From the NCBI GenBank assembly GCA_048013815.1, contig CM106585.1:7316001-7380000 (forward strand): a stretch of 64,000 bases of DNA. Direction: 5' to 3'. Under the pieces are notes generated by a model. It made no database searches. It was not told the origin of the DNA and was given only the letters and a program-made list of their open reading frames with translations. Shown piece by piece: positions 50,820-60,259 of this stretch; position 1 is the stretch's first letter; every line of letters begins with the position of its first letter. The translations under genes were made by a program, and so were the position numbers. This stretch comes from Setoptus koraiensis. Lineage: Eukaryota; Arthropoda.

Positions 50820-51688
50820 GGGTGTTCTTGCGATTAGGTCCCCACTCAGATTTCGATGAAACTTCACACATGGGTCCCGTAGGGGCCCCACATCATGGAA
50901 TGAGTAGACCGGAAGCCAGGAAACTTCCGGTTCCGGAGTTACCTAAAGATTGAGATAGAGCTTTGAAAATTCATAATCGGATAGATGACACCTAGCGGAG
51001 CACGATGAAATCAAAATTAATCTTCTGCCATTTCCGGTTACCTAGATATAGCTGTTTAACGCAAAAAAGGGTGTGGCCGGGCCCTGTGCGGTCGCGATGA
51101 GCGGACCCATCCTGTGCCTCGTGCGCGCAACACCCTGTATCCATGTCTGTTTCGGTCATATTAACCCTGAATATCAACGAATTAGTTGGTTCGTTCACTC
51201 TTCCCGCCTGCAGCTGTGTTTGGATTGCAGTCATGTGAGCGGAGGGTAGAGGGCGCAGCCCGATACCCGAAGCGCTCATCAACCCTACCCGAAGGGTTCC
51301 CGTCGCACGCAGTCGTCGCGGGAGCGACGACGGAGATGTGACGGCCTCCAGAATACGAGGCCGCAGGCCGAGTTCTCAGACACACCGCATGTGCATCCCT
51401 GAGCGCAGCGAAGCGATAATTTGGTCACTTCCGGTCTTCTAACCCTAGTAATATCTCTATATCTCGAAAACCGGAAGTCGCACAGAGCTGAAAATTATGT
51501 CATCGTGTTCAGCGTAGCTTGAAACGTCTCTGTAGTGAATTTCAGAGCTCTAGCTTTAACTTTATGTAAAACCGGAACCGGAAGTTTCCTGGCTTCCGGA
51601 CCACTTTTTTCGTCTTAGTTAGGTCAGAATAGACCTTTACCGGAAGTTTCATCAAGATCCGGTTGGGGACCTAATCGCTAGAAAAACC
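50820..51688. mobile_element. Family B element copy 3 with exact 8-bp target duplication
   Basis: An 869-bp complete copy. GAGCGTGC is duplicated exactly at 50812-50819 and 51689-51696, splitting a subterminal unit of C element 1. Termini are GGGTGTTCTTGCGATTAGG and the inverse of GGTTTTTCTAGCGATTAGG. It is nearly identical to copy 2. Non-autonomous; hAT-, P- or Merlin-type by target duplication. It dates the order of events: C element 1 was in place first. Confidence 0.92.
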
Positions 51689-51906
51689 GAGCGTGCTAAT
51701 CGCGTCTAGTTAGTTTCCGCGCGCATAGCATTCTGTGTGCTAAATTTAACTAATCAACATTGTAAGCTTTGAGTGTTCTAAATTTATCTAGTTTATTTCT
51801 CACAGTACAGCTTTCACCGTGCTATTTTTTCCTAGTTGAAAAAAGCACTGATTTATTCTACCCACGTGAATAAGCGCTCTTATACTGGTATAATCAGTAT
51901 AACTCG

Positions 51907-52100
51907 TTTCGGGCCTTATAGGGTGACCGAGAAACGACCAAATAACATTTATAAACTAACCTTGGTCGACAAATCGACGAGAAAGAAGGCGAACGTGGTC
52001 GCCCATTTCGATCGAATGAAGCCCTATAACGCCGCGGAGGCCGGGGCGAACGAACAGACGGCACACGTTAATGCTCTTAGAAGCCTAATGGCCTCATTAA
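51907..52100 (+). mobile_element. LTR-retrotransposon integrase fossil (Ty3/gypsy-like)
   Basis: The frame contains GPYRVTEKRPNNIYKLTL and VVAHFDRMKPYN, the SH3-like C-terminal end of a Ty3/gypsy-type integrase. Only this small piece of about 200 bp is present, with no LTR or other part, so it is a broken fragment. It is wedged between the right end of C element 1 (with a degenerate J2 hairpin) and the J1 end of C element 2. Confidence 0.7.
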
Positions 52101-52324
52101 TTAGCGCTTAATTTTAATTAAGTAGCTACTGGGGTAGTGATGATGGATACGTTTATTCACGTGACTATGTAATCCTATGGAGGTTTGACTTAGTCAAATT
52201 TGTGAGAATCCTGCTAGACATTACACATGTGTCCTATGTAGATTCGACTTGGTCTATTATCGCTTCACTCGAAAATATTTCGTATGCAATCATATGGAGA
52301 TTTGACTAGGTCACATTTGTGCGG

Positions 52325-52870
52325 AGTTCGGTGGTGACAAATCGAACTTCAAAATTGAAAATTCGAATTTCTAATAAGAATTTCATCTGCTCGTTCGATG
52401 TTCGATGGTCAGAGTTCGATGTTCGATGGTCACAAGTCGAACTTCGATATTCGAAATTGATGCACAATAACTAAGTTTGCGCCATTGACTAATTGGTGTG
52501 TCGAATTAAATTACTCATTGTGGCGAAACTGACCATTAGAATCTTACCAAATTCCGTACGCATGCAATCAACATGTGAATCATGCTGCGAAAGAAATTTG
52601 GAGTTCCAGGTGCTTGTACAGAGTTCGATGGTCACAATTCGAAGTTCGCTGGTAACAATTCGGAGTTCGCTGGTAACAATTCGAAGTTCGATGGTCACAT
52701 GACAGTTTCATCTGCTCGTTTGATGTTCGGTGGTCAGTGTTCGATGGTCACAGTTCAAAGTTCGGTGGTAACAATTTGAAGTTCGAAGATTGAAAATTCG
52801 AATTTCCGAAACCAGTTCCAGGTGCTCGTACAGAGTTCGATGGTCGCATTTCGAACTTCGAAATTCAAAA
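52325..52870. repeat. 21-bp GTTCGATGGTCAC minisatellite and duplicated unit
   Basis: At 52619-52700 four units of about 21 bp run in tandem (GTTCGATGGTCACAATTCGA with CTGGTAAC variants), with looser copies on both sides. A longer unit (TGTGTCGAATTAAATTACTC to CATGTGAATCATGCTG) at about 52495-52590 is repeated at 52907-53000 and, more diverged, at 47922-48006 near the inverted J2. It is internal repeat material of the C elements. Confidence 0.75.
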
Positions 52871-53281
52871 TTGATGCACTATAGCAAAGTGTGCGATATT
52901 AACTCATTGGTGTGTCTAACTTAATTACTCATTGCGGCGAAACTGACTATTAGAATCTTACCAAATCCCACACGCAAGCAATCGACATGTGTATCATGCT
53001 GCGATGGAAATTTGGAGAACTTGTATTTATTCTGTCATCTTTTCGGCTACTCTGATCGACAGGCATAGATGATTATCTCCGACATGTTGTCACATACTCG
53101 CATCAATATTCCAACGATACTCGTCTATCCAAAAAATTAAGCGCTCGAGGTACTGATAGAATCCGTATCACTTGTTACATGGAGCTTCTGCCGAGATCCC
53201 TAGTACATTGGCTGATGCATGCATTAAATCAGCGAAATGTACTAGCGGTTATGACACCACAAGTTAAGTCACCTAAGATGA

Positions 53282-53430
53282 CACCACTAGCAGCAACCAC
53301 TAGCAGCAACCACTAGAAACAACCACTAGCAGCAACCACTAGCAACAACCAATAGCAACAACCACTGGCGACAACTAATAGCAGCCACCACACTAGCAGC
53401 AACTACACTAACAGCAAATATCACAGCAGC
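53282..53430. repeat. 15-bp ACTAGCAGCAACC minisatellite
   Basis: About nine imperfect units of ACCACTAGCAGCA in tandem, with AAC/AGC variants. It lies in C element 2 between the diverged J2 hairpin and family A copy 2. Confidence 0.85.
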
Positions 53431-53541
53431 CACTTCTTGTATCTTAATGTTGCGCGATTACACTGTAAGGCCTGTACACTCAACGATAGACGAAACGCGT
53501 TCGACGCCAAACATGCGGTCGACATGATATTAGCCAGATGC

Positions 53542-54487
53542 GGTTATAGTAGCGAACAGCGACCATGCCCAATTTGGGTATTTTGGGTATTTTTGGGTAG
53601 GGTATTGTACCCTGATACCCAAACAGGTATTCCGGAAGTGCGGAAATTCTTCGTTACCGAGATACCCGAGGTACCGCATACTGGGTATTTTAGGGTATTT
53701 GAAGGCATATTGAAGGTATAGTCGGCCGTACCCACCCGCTCGAACATCCGGTCAGATACTGAGGTCCTAACAACGGAGGTAGATCATTCCTAGAAGCCAC
53801 AGGAAACGAATAAAAGGGGTCAAACTGAAGAGGCGTGGCCAATGCGCGCGGAGTGAAACTGCGCCCGCAGATAGTGAGACCACCCACCGAGTCCTAGCAC
53901 TACTGAGGATAATGAAAGTTGAATAAAGGCTGAGCCCTAACTTTTTCGACGCTTTCGACCTCGCGGACCGCGCAGACCCAGAACTCCGCTCGTACTGACC
54001 CCTATTTCGATCTTTACCGACTCGGCCTTCGGCCTCGCGAGCTTGCCTCGCTTCGGGTTGAGGGCTTCGCCCTCAACCCTCGCTCGAACCGACAACCCCG
54101 GCCTTCGGCCGAGTAATTGTCACACACCCGAACACCATAAACAATGCGAATGCGTGATAAGCTGAGTGCGGCTCGTGAGACGTCAGATGTGACTCGAATT
54201 GCGTGACCGGAAGTTGGTCCAACAGTGAATGGTGGATATCTTCTGAGTGGATGATTATAGAGGTTGGATTGCAACTGCATGTTGAAGGTGACAACTGAAC
54301 CTATTCGAAAATACCAAAACTTTTAGTCTGAGACACTTCTGAGGCCCGGAAAATGCTTTTTCCCGTATCTCCGGAAGTAGAAATTTCCGCACTTCCGGAC
54401 CTTCAAAAATGTTCTTTGGGGCCGCTTCGCGGCCCTTGTGTGGAGTTTGAAGGAAATCGGGCTTGGTCGTTGTTCGCTACTACACCC
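53542..54487. mobile_element. Family A element copy 2
   Basis: About 946 bp, homologous throughout to copy 1 at 42134-43063, with TIRs GGTTATAGTAGCGAACAG and the inverse of GGGTGTAGTAGCGAACAAC. It contains the tRNA-like segment (about 53845-53905, minus strand), the same TTC-loop hairpins (54020-54117) and a stem at 54419-54435 that differs from copy 1 by paired changes. No 8-bp duplication is visible at its ends. Copy 1 and copy 2 differ at many sites, so the family is not brand new. Confidence 0.82.
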
Positions 54488-55000
54488 CTAGCCTTCTACT
54501 TTGCTAGATCCACCTAGTTTGCATTTCAGTCTTCTCTGTATCATTGTTTCCTAGTGATACTGCCTCCTAGCTGTTCCTCTGTTAAATTTAACAAACCAAC
54601 ATTTAAGCGTTCTATTGTACTAAATCTACCTAGTTTTCGTCTTTCTAGCTTCCCTAGTGCTAATTCCAGTTTGTAAACAGCTAGCATTCTCGGTTCTAAT
54701 TTTGACTAGTAAGCATCTAAGCTTCCACTGTATAATTGTTTTCCAATGACTCCGCCTCCTAGCTTTCACTGTACTAACAATCTAGGTAAATTTAGAACGA
54801 TGAAACCTACCAGATGCTTCCCGATGCCTTCCTTGTGCTAATTTCCCCTAGATAGAAAATTGCACTGATTTGTTCTACTCACGTGAATAAACGTATCCAT
54901 CATCACCACACGAATAGCTACGTAATTAAAATTAAGCGCTAAAAATACGAGCCCCGATTTCTTCGTCACTCGCCGTCTTGGTACATGATATTACGACACC

Positions 55001-55078
55001 ATGAACGCTGCCCGGGCCGAAAATATTGCAACGCCATTGCCACCGCCTGGGCCCTACGGTAGCGCAACAAGTAATATG
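55001..55078 (+). CDS. Tentative first coding exon before the gap
   Basis: ATG opens a 26-codon frame (MNAARAENIATPL, then a Pro-rich GPYGSATSNM) that ends exactly at a good 5' splice site (ATG|GTGAGT). Base composition differs from the AT-rich element sequence around it. It lies in a 250-bp segment between an inverted J1 and a J2 hairpin, just before the assembly gap. It may belong to the + strand gene whose last exon follows the gap, or be a captured exon. Product unknown. Confidence 0.3.
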
Positions 55079-55193
55079 GTGAGTTGCTATAAATTCAGCA
55101 GCACTTGGGGTCGCACCCCGTCATTCAACATCCAGTCGCCCAAGCAAACAGTTCGCATCCATTTAATTAAATTTTATCATCATTACAATCAAC

Positions 55194-55223
55194 ACAAGTA
55201 ATACTGATCAAATCAGTATTTCG
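55194..55223 (+). repeat. J2 hairpin at the edge of the gap
   Basis: ACAAGTAATACTGAT-CAA-ATCAGTATTTCG, identical to the site at 50154, stops where the N run begins. The missing next bases are predicted to be AGCGCTTAA. The assembly probably broke here because the sequence is repeated. Confidence 0.85.
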
Positions 55224-55723
55224 NNNNNNNNNNNNNNNNNNNNNNNNNNNNNNNNNNNNNNNNNNNNNNNNNNNNNNNNNNNNNNNNNNNNNNNNNNNNN
55301 NNNNNNNNNNNNNNNNNNNNNNNNNNNNNNNNNNNNNNNNNNNNNNNNNNNNNNNNNNNNNNNNNNNNNNNNNNNNNNNNNNNNNNNNNNNNNNNNNNNN
55401 NNNNNNNNNNNNNNNNNNNNNNNNNNNNNNNNNNNNNNNNNNNNNNNNNNNNNNNNNNNNNNNNNNNNNNNNNNNNNNNNNNNNNNNNNNNNNNNNNNNN
55501 NNNNNNNNNNNNNNNNNNNNNNNNNNNNNNNNNNNNNNNNNNNNNNNNNNNNNNNNNNNNNNNNNNNNNNNNNNNNNNNNNNNNNNNNNNNNNNNNNNNN
55601 NNNNNNNNNNNNNNNNNNNNNNNNNNNNNNNNNNNNNNNNNNNNNNNNNNNNNNNNNNNNNNNNNNNNNNNNNNNNNNNNNNNNNNNNNNNNNNNNNNNN
55701 NNNNNNNNNNNNNNNNNNNNNNN
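55224..55723. other. Assembly gap, 500 N
   Basis: Exactly 500 undetermined bases, so probably a placeholder of unknown true length. Any feature spanning it is unsupported. Confidence 0.99.
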
Positions 55724-55780
55724 GTGACTAGCCACTTACTAACAAATCTCACCCTCTCTTCTTTATCATCACTGCTACAG

Positions 55781-55923
55781 GTACTGTGTTCATGCTCCGG
55801 CAGGGCGACATTAGTCTATTAGTGACCGTGGGCCGCATTCCAAAATTGAACATCACAGAGGAAATAATAGATCCAAAGTCAAACAAATTCCTATTCAAAA
55901 TGAATTCAGAGACCTCAGTCTGA
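55781..55923 (+). CDS. Terminal exon of unidentified gene, PDZ ligand ETSV
   Basis: A pyrimidine-rich tract and CTACAG acceptor end at 55780, followed by a 46-codon frame: TVFMLRQGDISLLVTVGRIP at its start and MNSETSV before the TGA at 55921-55923. The opening resembles the last strands of a PDZ domain (V-x-x-LR-x-G-x-x-x-L-x-V), and the final four residues ETSV form a class I PDZ-binding motif. A polyadenylation signal AATAAA lies at 56085-56090 on the same strand. Earlier exons must be in or beyond the gap. The frame enters the exon with two bases of a split codon. A junctional or scaffold protein is a reasonable guess; the gene is not identified. Confidence 0.55.
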
Positions 55924-56084
55924 CCGGACTCTATCAATATCTAGGCTGTTTAATTTTTTGTTATCCAATTATTGTTATCCTAGACACGAATTAAAACCTA
56001 TCATACTCATTAGCTGACAAACTAAAGCTAAAAACTCAAGCCTCATGTACATAAACAGTTTGTGAGCATGCTCCAAGAAAGCCA

Positions 56085-56090
56085 AATAAA
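56085..56090 (+). terminator. AATAAA polyadenylation signal
   Basis: Canonical hexamer about 160 bp after the stop of the terminal exon. It sits about 140 bp before the stop of the convergent SDR gene, so the two 3' ends nearly meet. Confidence 0.5.
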
Positions 56091-56226
56091 CGCTTCAGCG
56101 AAAGAGAAAGAGAAAATCTTTCACCGTTATCTCACCTCGTCCTCCTGATTTCCGGCCAACGAATCTCGTTTGCTCACCCGTATAACTTCCATGCAATATT
56201 TATTGATGCGTAATTGTGGCAACCTA

Positions 56227-57270
56227 CTATCTCATGCCACCACTAACGTTAAACGTCTCGCCCGTTACGTAAGATGCTTCGTCGCTCAAGAGATAGGCAA
56301 CTATTCCGTCCAGTTCGTCTTCCTGTCCGAAGCGCTTCATCATCGTGGCATCTCCGATTTTTCCGAATCGAGGGTCATCTTTAAGAATTGAGCCAAATTT
56401 CGTCTCTAATGGCCCTGGAGCTATACAATTGACACGTATATTATCCTTGACACATTCCCTCGCTAGCACTCGGCTCAGAGTGATCAAGGCTGCTTTACTG
56501 CTTGCATAGGCTCCCAGATTTGCCAGGCCCAGATCCGCAGCCACGGTACTGATAAAAACAACTGAGCCCCCAGTGCCACTAGCCCCTTCCCTGTCGTTGT
56601 GCTCGCTGGTGTTCAATCGATCTTTGGCCCTTAGACCGGATTGTCTCAAATGAGGTAGTAGTAGTTGTACCAAGAAAACAACCGCCTTATAATTTGTATC
56701 AAAAATCTTGTCTATTTGCTTCTCTGTAATAGATTCTGTTGGACCTACATGCGGATTAACGGCCGCATTTGATACAAAACAATCAATTTGGCCATATTTC
56801 TGTATTGTGAAATCAACCAAATTTTTGCGATGTTCAGGATTGCCCACGTGACAAACTATTCCCGATACAGTGTTTTTTGCATTTATAGCTGATAATTGCG
56901 CTTGACAACTTTGCTCTATGTCTTTGACGGCTCGATCAACATTTTCCTGCTTTCTGCTACAAATAACGACGTTTGCACCCTCCAGATACAAGCGCTTCGC
57001 CATTGACCTGCCGACTCTGTGTGAGTGTGGAAAAGAACATTAGCGATTAGTTTGTATTATGAGGTGGCTGAATTAACTGCTGGTGCCCCAATACATAGCT
57101 ACTTACCCGTAGCTAGATGCTGTTACTATGGCGACTTTATCGTTAAATCTACGGGGCAAAGTTTTGATGGGACAAGTGTTGACGTTGCGACAAAATTTGC
57201 TGCCGCAATTGTACAGTTGCCCAAGCTGAGTATTCTTCAGAAGAGATTTTGCAATCGATGATGGAAGCAT
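56227..57270 (-). CDS. SDR reductase, DHRS4-like, two exons
   Basis: NAD(P)(H)-dependent short-chain dehydrogenase/reductase closest to DHRS4 (carbonyl/retinal reductase) by motif order. Exon 1 57270-57107 and exon 2 57016-56227 join through a 90-bp GT-AG intron into 317 aa. The join creates the cofactor glycine motif VTASSYGVG (DHRS4 type TASxxGIG). Other motifs: SRKQENVDRAV, VSNAAVNP, YASSK with Tyr225/Lys229, and IRVNCIAPG. The position of the catalytic Ser, 13 residues before the Tyr, holds Thr (Thr212). An about 18-residue polar insertion precedes it. The first 40 residues are basic without acidic residues, like a mitochondrial presequence, and the C-terminus is GMR rather than the SRL peroxisomal signal of vertebrate DHRS4, so location may differ. 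Start chosen at MLPSSIAK; the frame is open further upstream. Confidence 0.88.
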
Positions 57271-57499
57271 CTTAGTGATCAACTCGATCTCTAGCAGTGA
57301 AAACTGTTTCCAGGTTGATATGAGATGCCCTTCTCTTTTCTTGTTCGTATAAGCTATAAAGGATTGTGAGAAAACCAAGATATTGTTTCCTGGGATAATC
57401 GAGATACGGATTCTCAAGGTCGACTCGGATTGAAATCGCATTTCAACTGAACTGCTAACAGTGACACTGACATATATCTTCATTGCATATGCCACCGTT

Positions 57500-59290
57500 T
57501 TGTCACAGCAGCGCGAAGGAGAGTAAAGGCGTTTTACACATTACATATTACATTACATGAGGTGATACAACAGACCGATAGATTATTTTGCAAGTTGAGC
57601 CTTTCTTGATACATGGGGTGGTCGCAAATAGAATCACATTTTTACTGAGCTTCCACGATGCATTTTTCAAGCAGGCGATTTCCACTTTCTGCGCAGTTTC
57701 TTATCGAAGACAACCGGAGACATCCCAAGACGCAACCACAAGTTGTTGCGCTCTGTCAAATGTATTGGCAAGACGATCGATTAGCAACCACCCCTTGACT
57801 AGACAGATTCCACTTCAACTCTTATCGGGATGCCCTTCTGGGTGAAACAAGGTCGGAGTGCACTGACACAACAAGAGGAAAGCGACAAACCATTTTGCAC
57901 GGTCCTACATGTATCTTGTACATTCTTATACAATGTTATACATTTTTATACAATGTATCATATGGAATCGCTTCTTTTCTTTATTTCTACATGCTTCTTT
58001 GACAGGTTAGTTATTAATTAACTATTGATTATTGGCATAATTAGTATCGGTAGCAGTTCACTCCATCACTTCAGGCAATCTTGTGGGTCGTGTCTGAGTC
58101 GTGCCGCAATTTGAATTTCGCATTCTCTTCTATCTGTTTGAGCGCTTAAATCCCCTTTCCCTAACAAGGTAATGAGGAGGATTGGACAGAGTGCCCAGAA
58201 AGAATTGAAGCAAAATAATTCAGGATACAAGGAAAAATAAAAGCGAGAAAGACCGTGCAAAATAGTTTGTCCTGCAGCGCATATTTGGTGCTCTGTCGAC
58301 AGGAGGTGTGAGGCAATGTGACACTTCCTCCTCTGTCAGTTTGAAGCGCCAACTTGTTGATTTTAACCCGTTTTCGCACAATTTTCCTTTTCAAATGATA
58401 TCATTGATTCGACTGATCTTATCATGAGTCTACCTCAAAGGGGTTATTGGTCGCAGTTTGAGTGAAAGCCATTATGGCGATTAATTGATGCATCATCATC
58501 AGTTGCAATGCTTTTTGCAAATATTTGAAACATACGTCACGCAACCAATATAGATTTGGCGACCAAAGTGTGTGGCTAGAATGAATATTGTCCAACACGT
58601 TTTTACAAAGAATGACTTTCTTGGATGGATATCAACCTGGATATCTAGCATATAGGGTGGCCCATAAAACATAGTGTGCTGCGCAATCGCACAGAGCGTC
58701 AGCGTATGTCGTGCCGAACAGCAGAGGAGTGCGGGTACGACGTGAATAAAAAGGTACCGCGAATGGGTAGCGGGACTTAGAATTTTACGATCTGATTGGA
58801 CGAATATCTTTAGCTGATACTAATTAAGGTACTGATACTAACGCGGTTACATGTACATGATTCTTGTGAACTAATCGGGTATTTTGTGTCCTCGTCTGCA
58901 TGGGATGATGTAGCAATATTTTCAACATCAATATATCGCATCATTGCATGAAATGGATGTAGGTAACGCACGTACTCACAAATAATATGTGACATATTAT
59001 ATGTGACATATAATGCGGATACTGGGTATGAGTGAGAATGGGCGTGGGCGGTCGGGTATCGGTCGCACAGGCATGACACGTGTGCTGCTTGTGCCAGCTC
59101 GGTTCCGTCCGTTAGAGCTAGCTTGGTGTGCCTGCTACTATTACAGTTTAACCGATGCTGTTCGTACTTGAGTATGAACTGTGCTCGCTAAGAATTATCC
59201 GTGCGAAATGGGCCCCTTGATCCTGCCACCTTAGGCAGGCTTGAGAAAGCTGCACGAAACAAATACGAGGTTTAATGGCCTAATTTAATC
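57500..59290. other. Intergenic stretch, no gene recognised
   Basis: About 1.8 kb of AT-leaning unique sequence between the SDR start and the tRNA. Short open frames exist but carry no known motif. A GC-balanced patch at 58660-58790 begins TAGGGTGGCCCATAAAAC, reminiscent of a Tc1/mariner-type TIR, but no partner end was found. A TGTGACATATTATATGTGACATAT repeat lies near 58987-59011. It may include the SDR promoter just above 57.3 kb. Confidence 0.5.
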
Positions 59291-59294
59291 ACAT

Positions 59295-59367
59295 GGGCAC
59301 GTGGCCTAATGGATAAGGCGTCTGACTTCGAATCAGAAGATTGCAGGTTCGAATCCTGCCGTGCTCG
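59295..59367 (+). tRNA. tRNA-Arg(TCG): tRNA-Arg (anticodon TCG)
   Basis: A 73-nt cloverleaf without intron: acceptor GGGCACG with CGTGCTC, D stem GCC/GGC, anticodon stem TCTGA/TCAGA with loop CTTCGAA (anticodon TCG, reads CGA codons), T stem GCAGG/CCTGC with TTCGAAT, discriminator G. Both internal Pol III boxes are intact (TGGCCTAATGG and GGTTCGAATCC). The CCA end is not encoded, as in eukaryotes. Confidence 0.97.
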
Positions 59368-59680
59368 AATATTGCATTTATTTTTGCCAAAATTAATTAT
59401 CCTCACAATATCTAAACATTCATCTATTAGACTAATTTTGTAGCCAATTAAAGCCAATCCGGATGTTTTAACATGGATAGACTAGACGAAAAGCTTGAAA
59501 ATGAGAACGCTATATACACTTCTCGCGCGTCTAGCGGATTTTTACTGAACTTATTTATCCAATTCAATTTTGCCGCTGAAGAAACAAGTTAAAACATCAG
59601 AAACGTGATCGATATTTTGGCGTTCAGAATCATTCGCATCTGGATGTATTTTACCAAAACATTTATACTAATACTTCAAA

Positions 59681-60202
59681 ATGATAAAATTGTTCTCTAT
59701 TAAAAATCAAAAAAAGGATGAAGCAAGACCTGGCACGTCGAAGGCTTCTGCGGCACAATTAAGGGTTACAAAAGATATTAATGAGATGTCATTACCTAGG
59801 ACTTGTAAATTAGACTTTCCCGATCCCGATGATTTATTAAATTTTAAATTGATTATAATGCCAGATGAGGGCTACTATAAGACAGGGAGATTTACATTTA
59901 GTTTTAAAATATTGCCTACTTACCCACATGAGCCACCTAAAGTTAGATGCGAGACGCAAGTATATCACCCGAATATTGATAAAGAAGGAAATATATGTTT
60001 AAATATTCTAAGAGAAGATTGGAAGCCCGTATTAACTATTAACTCAATTGTATATGGATTGTTATATCTCTTTTTTGAGCCAAATCCAGAGGATCCACTA
60101 AATAAGGAAGCAGCGGAAACATTACAAAATAACAAAAGACTTTTTGAAGCTAGCGTTAAAAAATTCATTCAGACAAATAATGTGATGGGCAGTAATAAAT
60201 GA
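59681..60202 (+). CDS. UBE2M: NEDD8-conjugating enzyme E2 (UBE2M/Ubc12)
   Basis: Transfers NEDD8 from the APPBP1-UBA3 E1 to cullins. The 173-aa frame shows the UBE2M-specific N-terminal docking peptide [14 protein letters not shown], then the UBC fold: [10 protein letters not shown], the HPN motif (96-98), catalytic Cys106 in [16 protein letters not shown], and the [19 protein letters not shown] helix. Human UBE2M is 183 aa; here the linker after the peptide and the C-terminus are shorter. The gene is a single exon with AT-rich codons, although UBE2M is intron-containing in vertebrates, so it may be an old retrocopy or an intron-poor lineage form. All key residues are intact. It ends 57 bp from the stop of Jagunal on the other strand. 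Confidence 0.97.
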   Translation: MIKLFSIKNQKKDEARPGTSKASAAQLRVTKDINEMSLPRTCKLDFPDPDDLLNFKLIIMPDEGYYKTGRFTFSFKILPTYPHEPPKVRCETQVYHPNIDKEGNICLNILREDWKPVLTINSIVYGLLYLFFEPNPEDPLNKEAAETLQNNKRLFEASVKKFIQTNNVMGSNK

Positions 60203-60259
60203 TTTTTTATTATTATTGTGGCCCAAGGGGGCATTTCAACACTACTGCAACTGCTAACA

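Larger units (their letters stand above)
48797..51880. mobile_element. C element 1: ~0.65-kb TIRs with subterminal repeats
   Basis: The left arm (48797 to about 49450) and the inverse of the right arm (about 50470-51880, minus the nested B copy) align almost throughout. Both contain CACGTG, AGAACAAATCAGTGC, TAGCACGGTG and then repeated units of the form TAGCAC-AGTAGAAGCTA and AACTAGA-GATTGTAG. Such long TIRs with subterminal motif arrays mark a DNA transposon. No transposase is found in the about 1-kb interior, which holds a small Cys-rich frame, a J2 hairpin and a TTCGAA-rich minisatellite. The superfamily is not assigned. It inserted into an intron of a zinc-finger sequence and was later hit by B copy 3. 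Confidence 0.75.
52101..54942. mobile_element. C element 2 with J1 termini
   Basis: Left end TTAGCGCTTAATTTTAATTA, then TAGCTAC and GTGATGATGGATACG to CACGTGA; the right end is the inverse (54880-54942). The right arm continues for about 400 bp with subterminal units related to those of C element 1, but the left arm diverges after about 70 bp into a different series (repeats of ATCCTATGGAG-TTTGACT near 52170-52310). It is therefore probably a composite. The interior carries minisatellites, a diverged J2 hairpin (53139) and family A copy 2. No transposase seen. Confidence 0.65.

Noticed and set aside
54014-54294. 88-aa and 73-aa minus-strand frames
   Set aside because: They lie in family A copy 2, over the TTC-loop hairpins, and are not kept in copy 1.
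55208-55752. Frames spanning the N gap
   Set aside because: They are read through undetermined bases.
58660-58790. Tc1/mariner-like insertion
   Set aside because: One TIR-like start (TAGGGTGGCCCATAAA) but no inverted partner or TA-bounded end was found.
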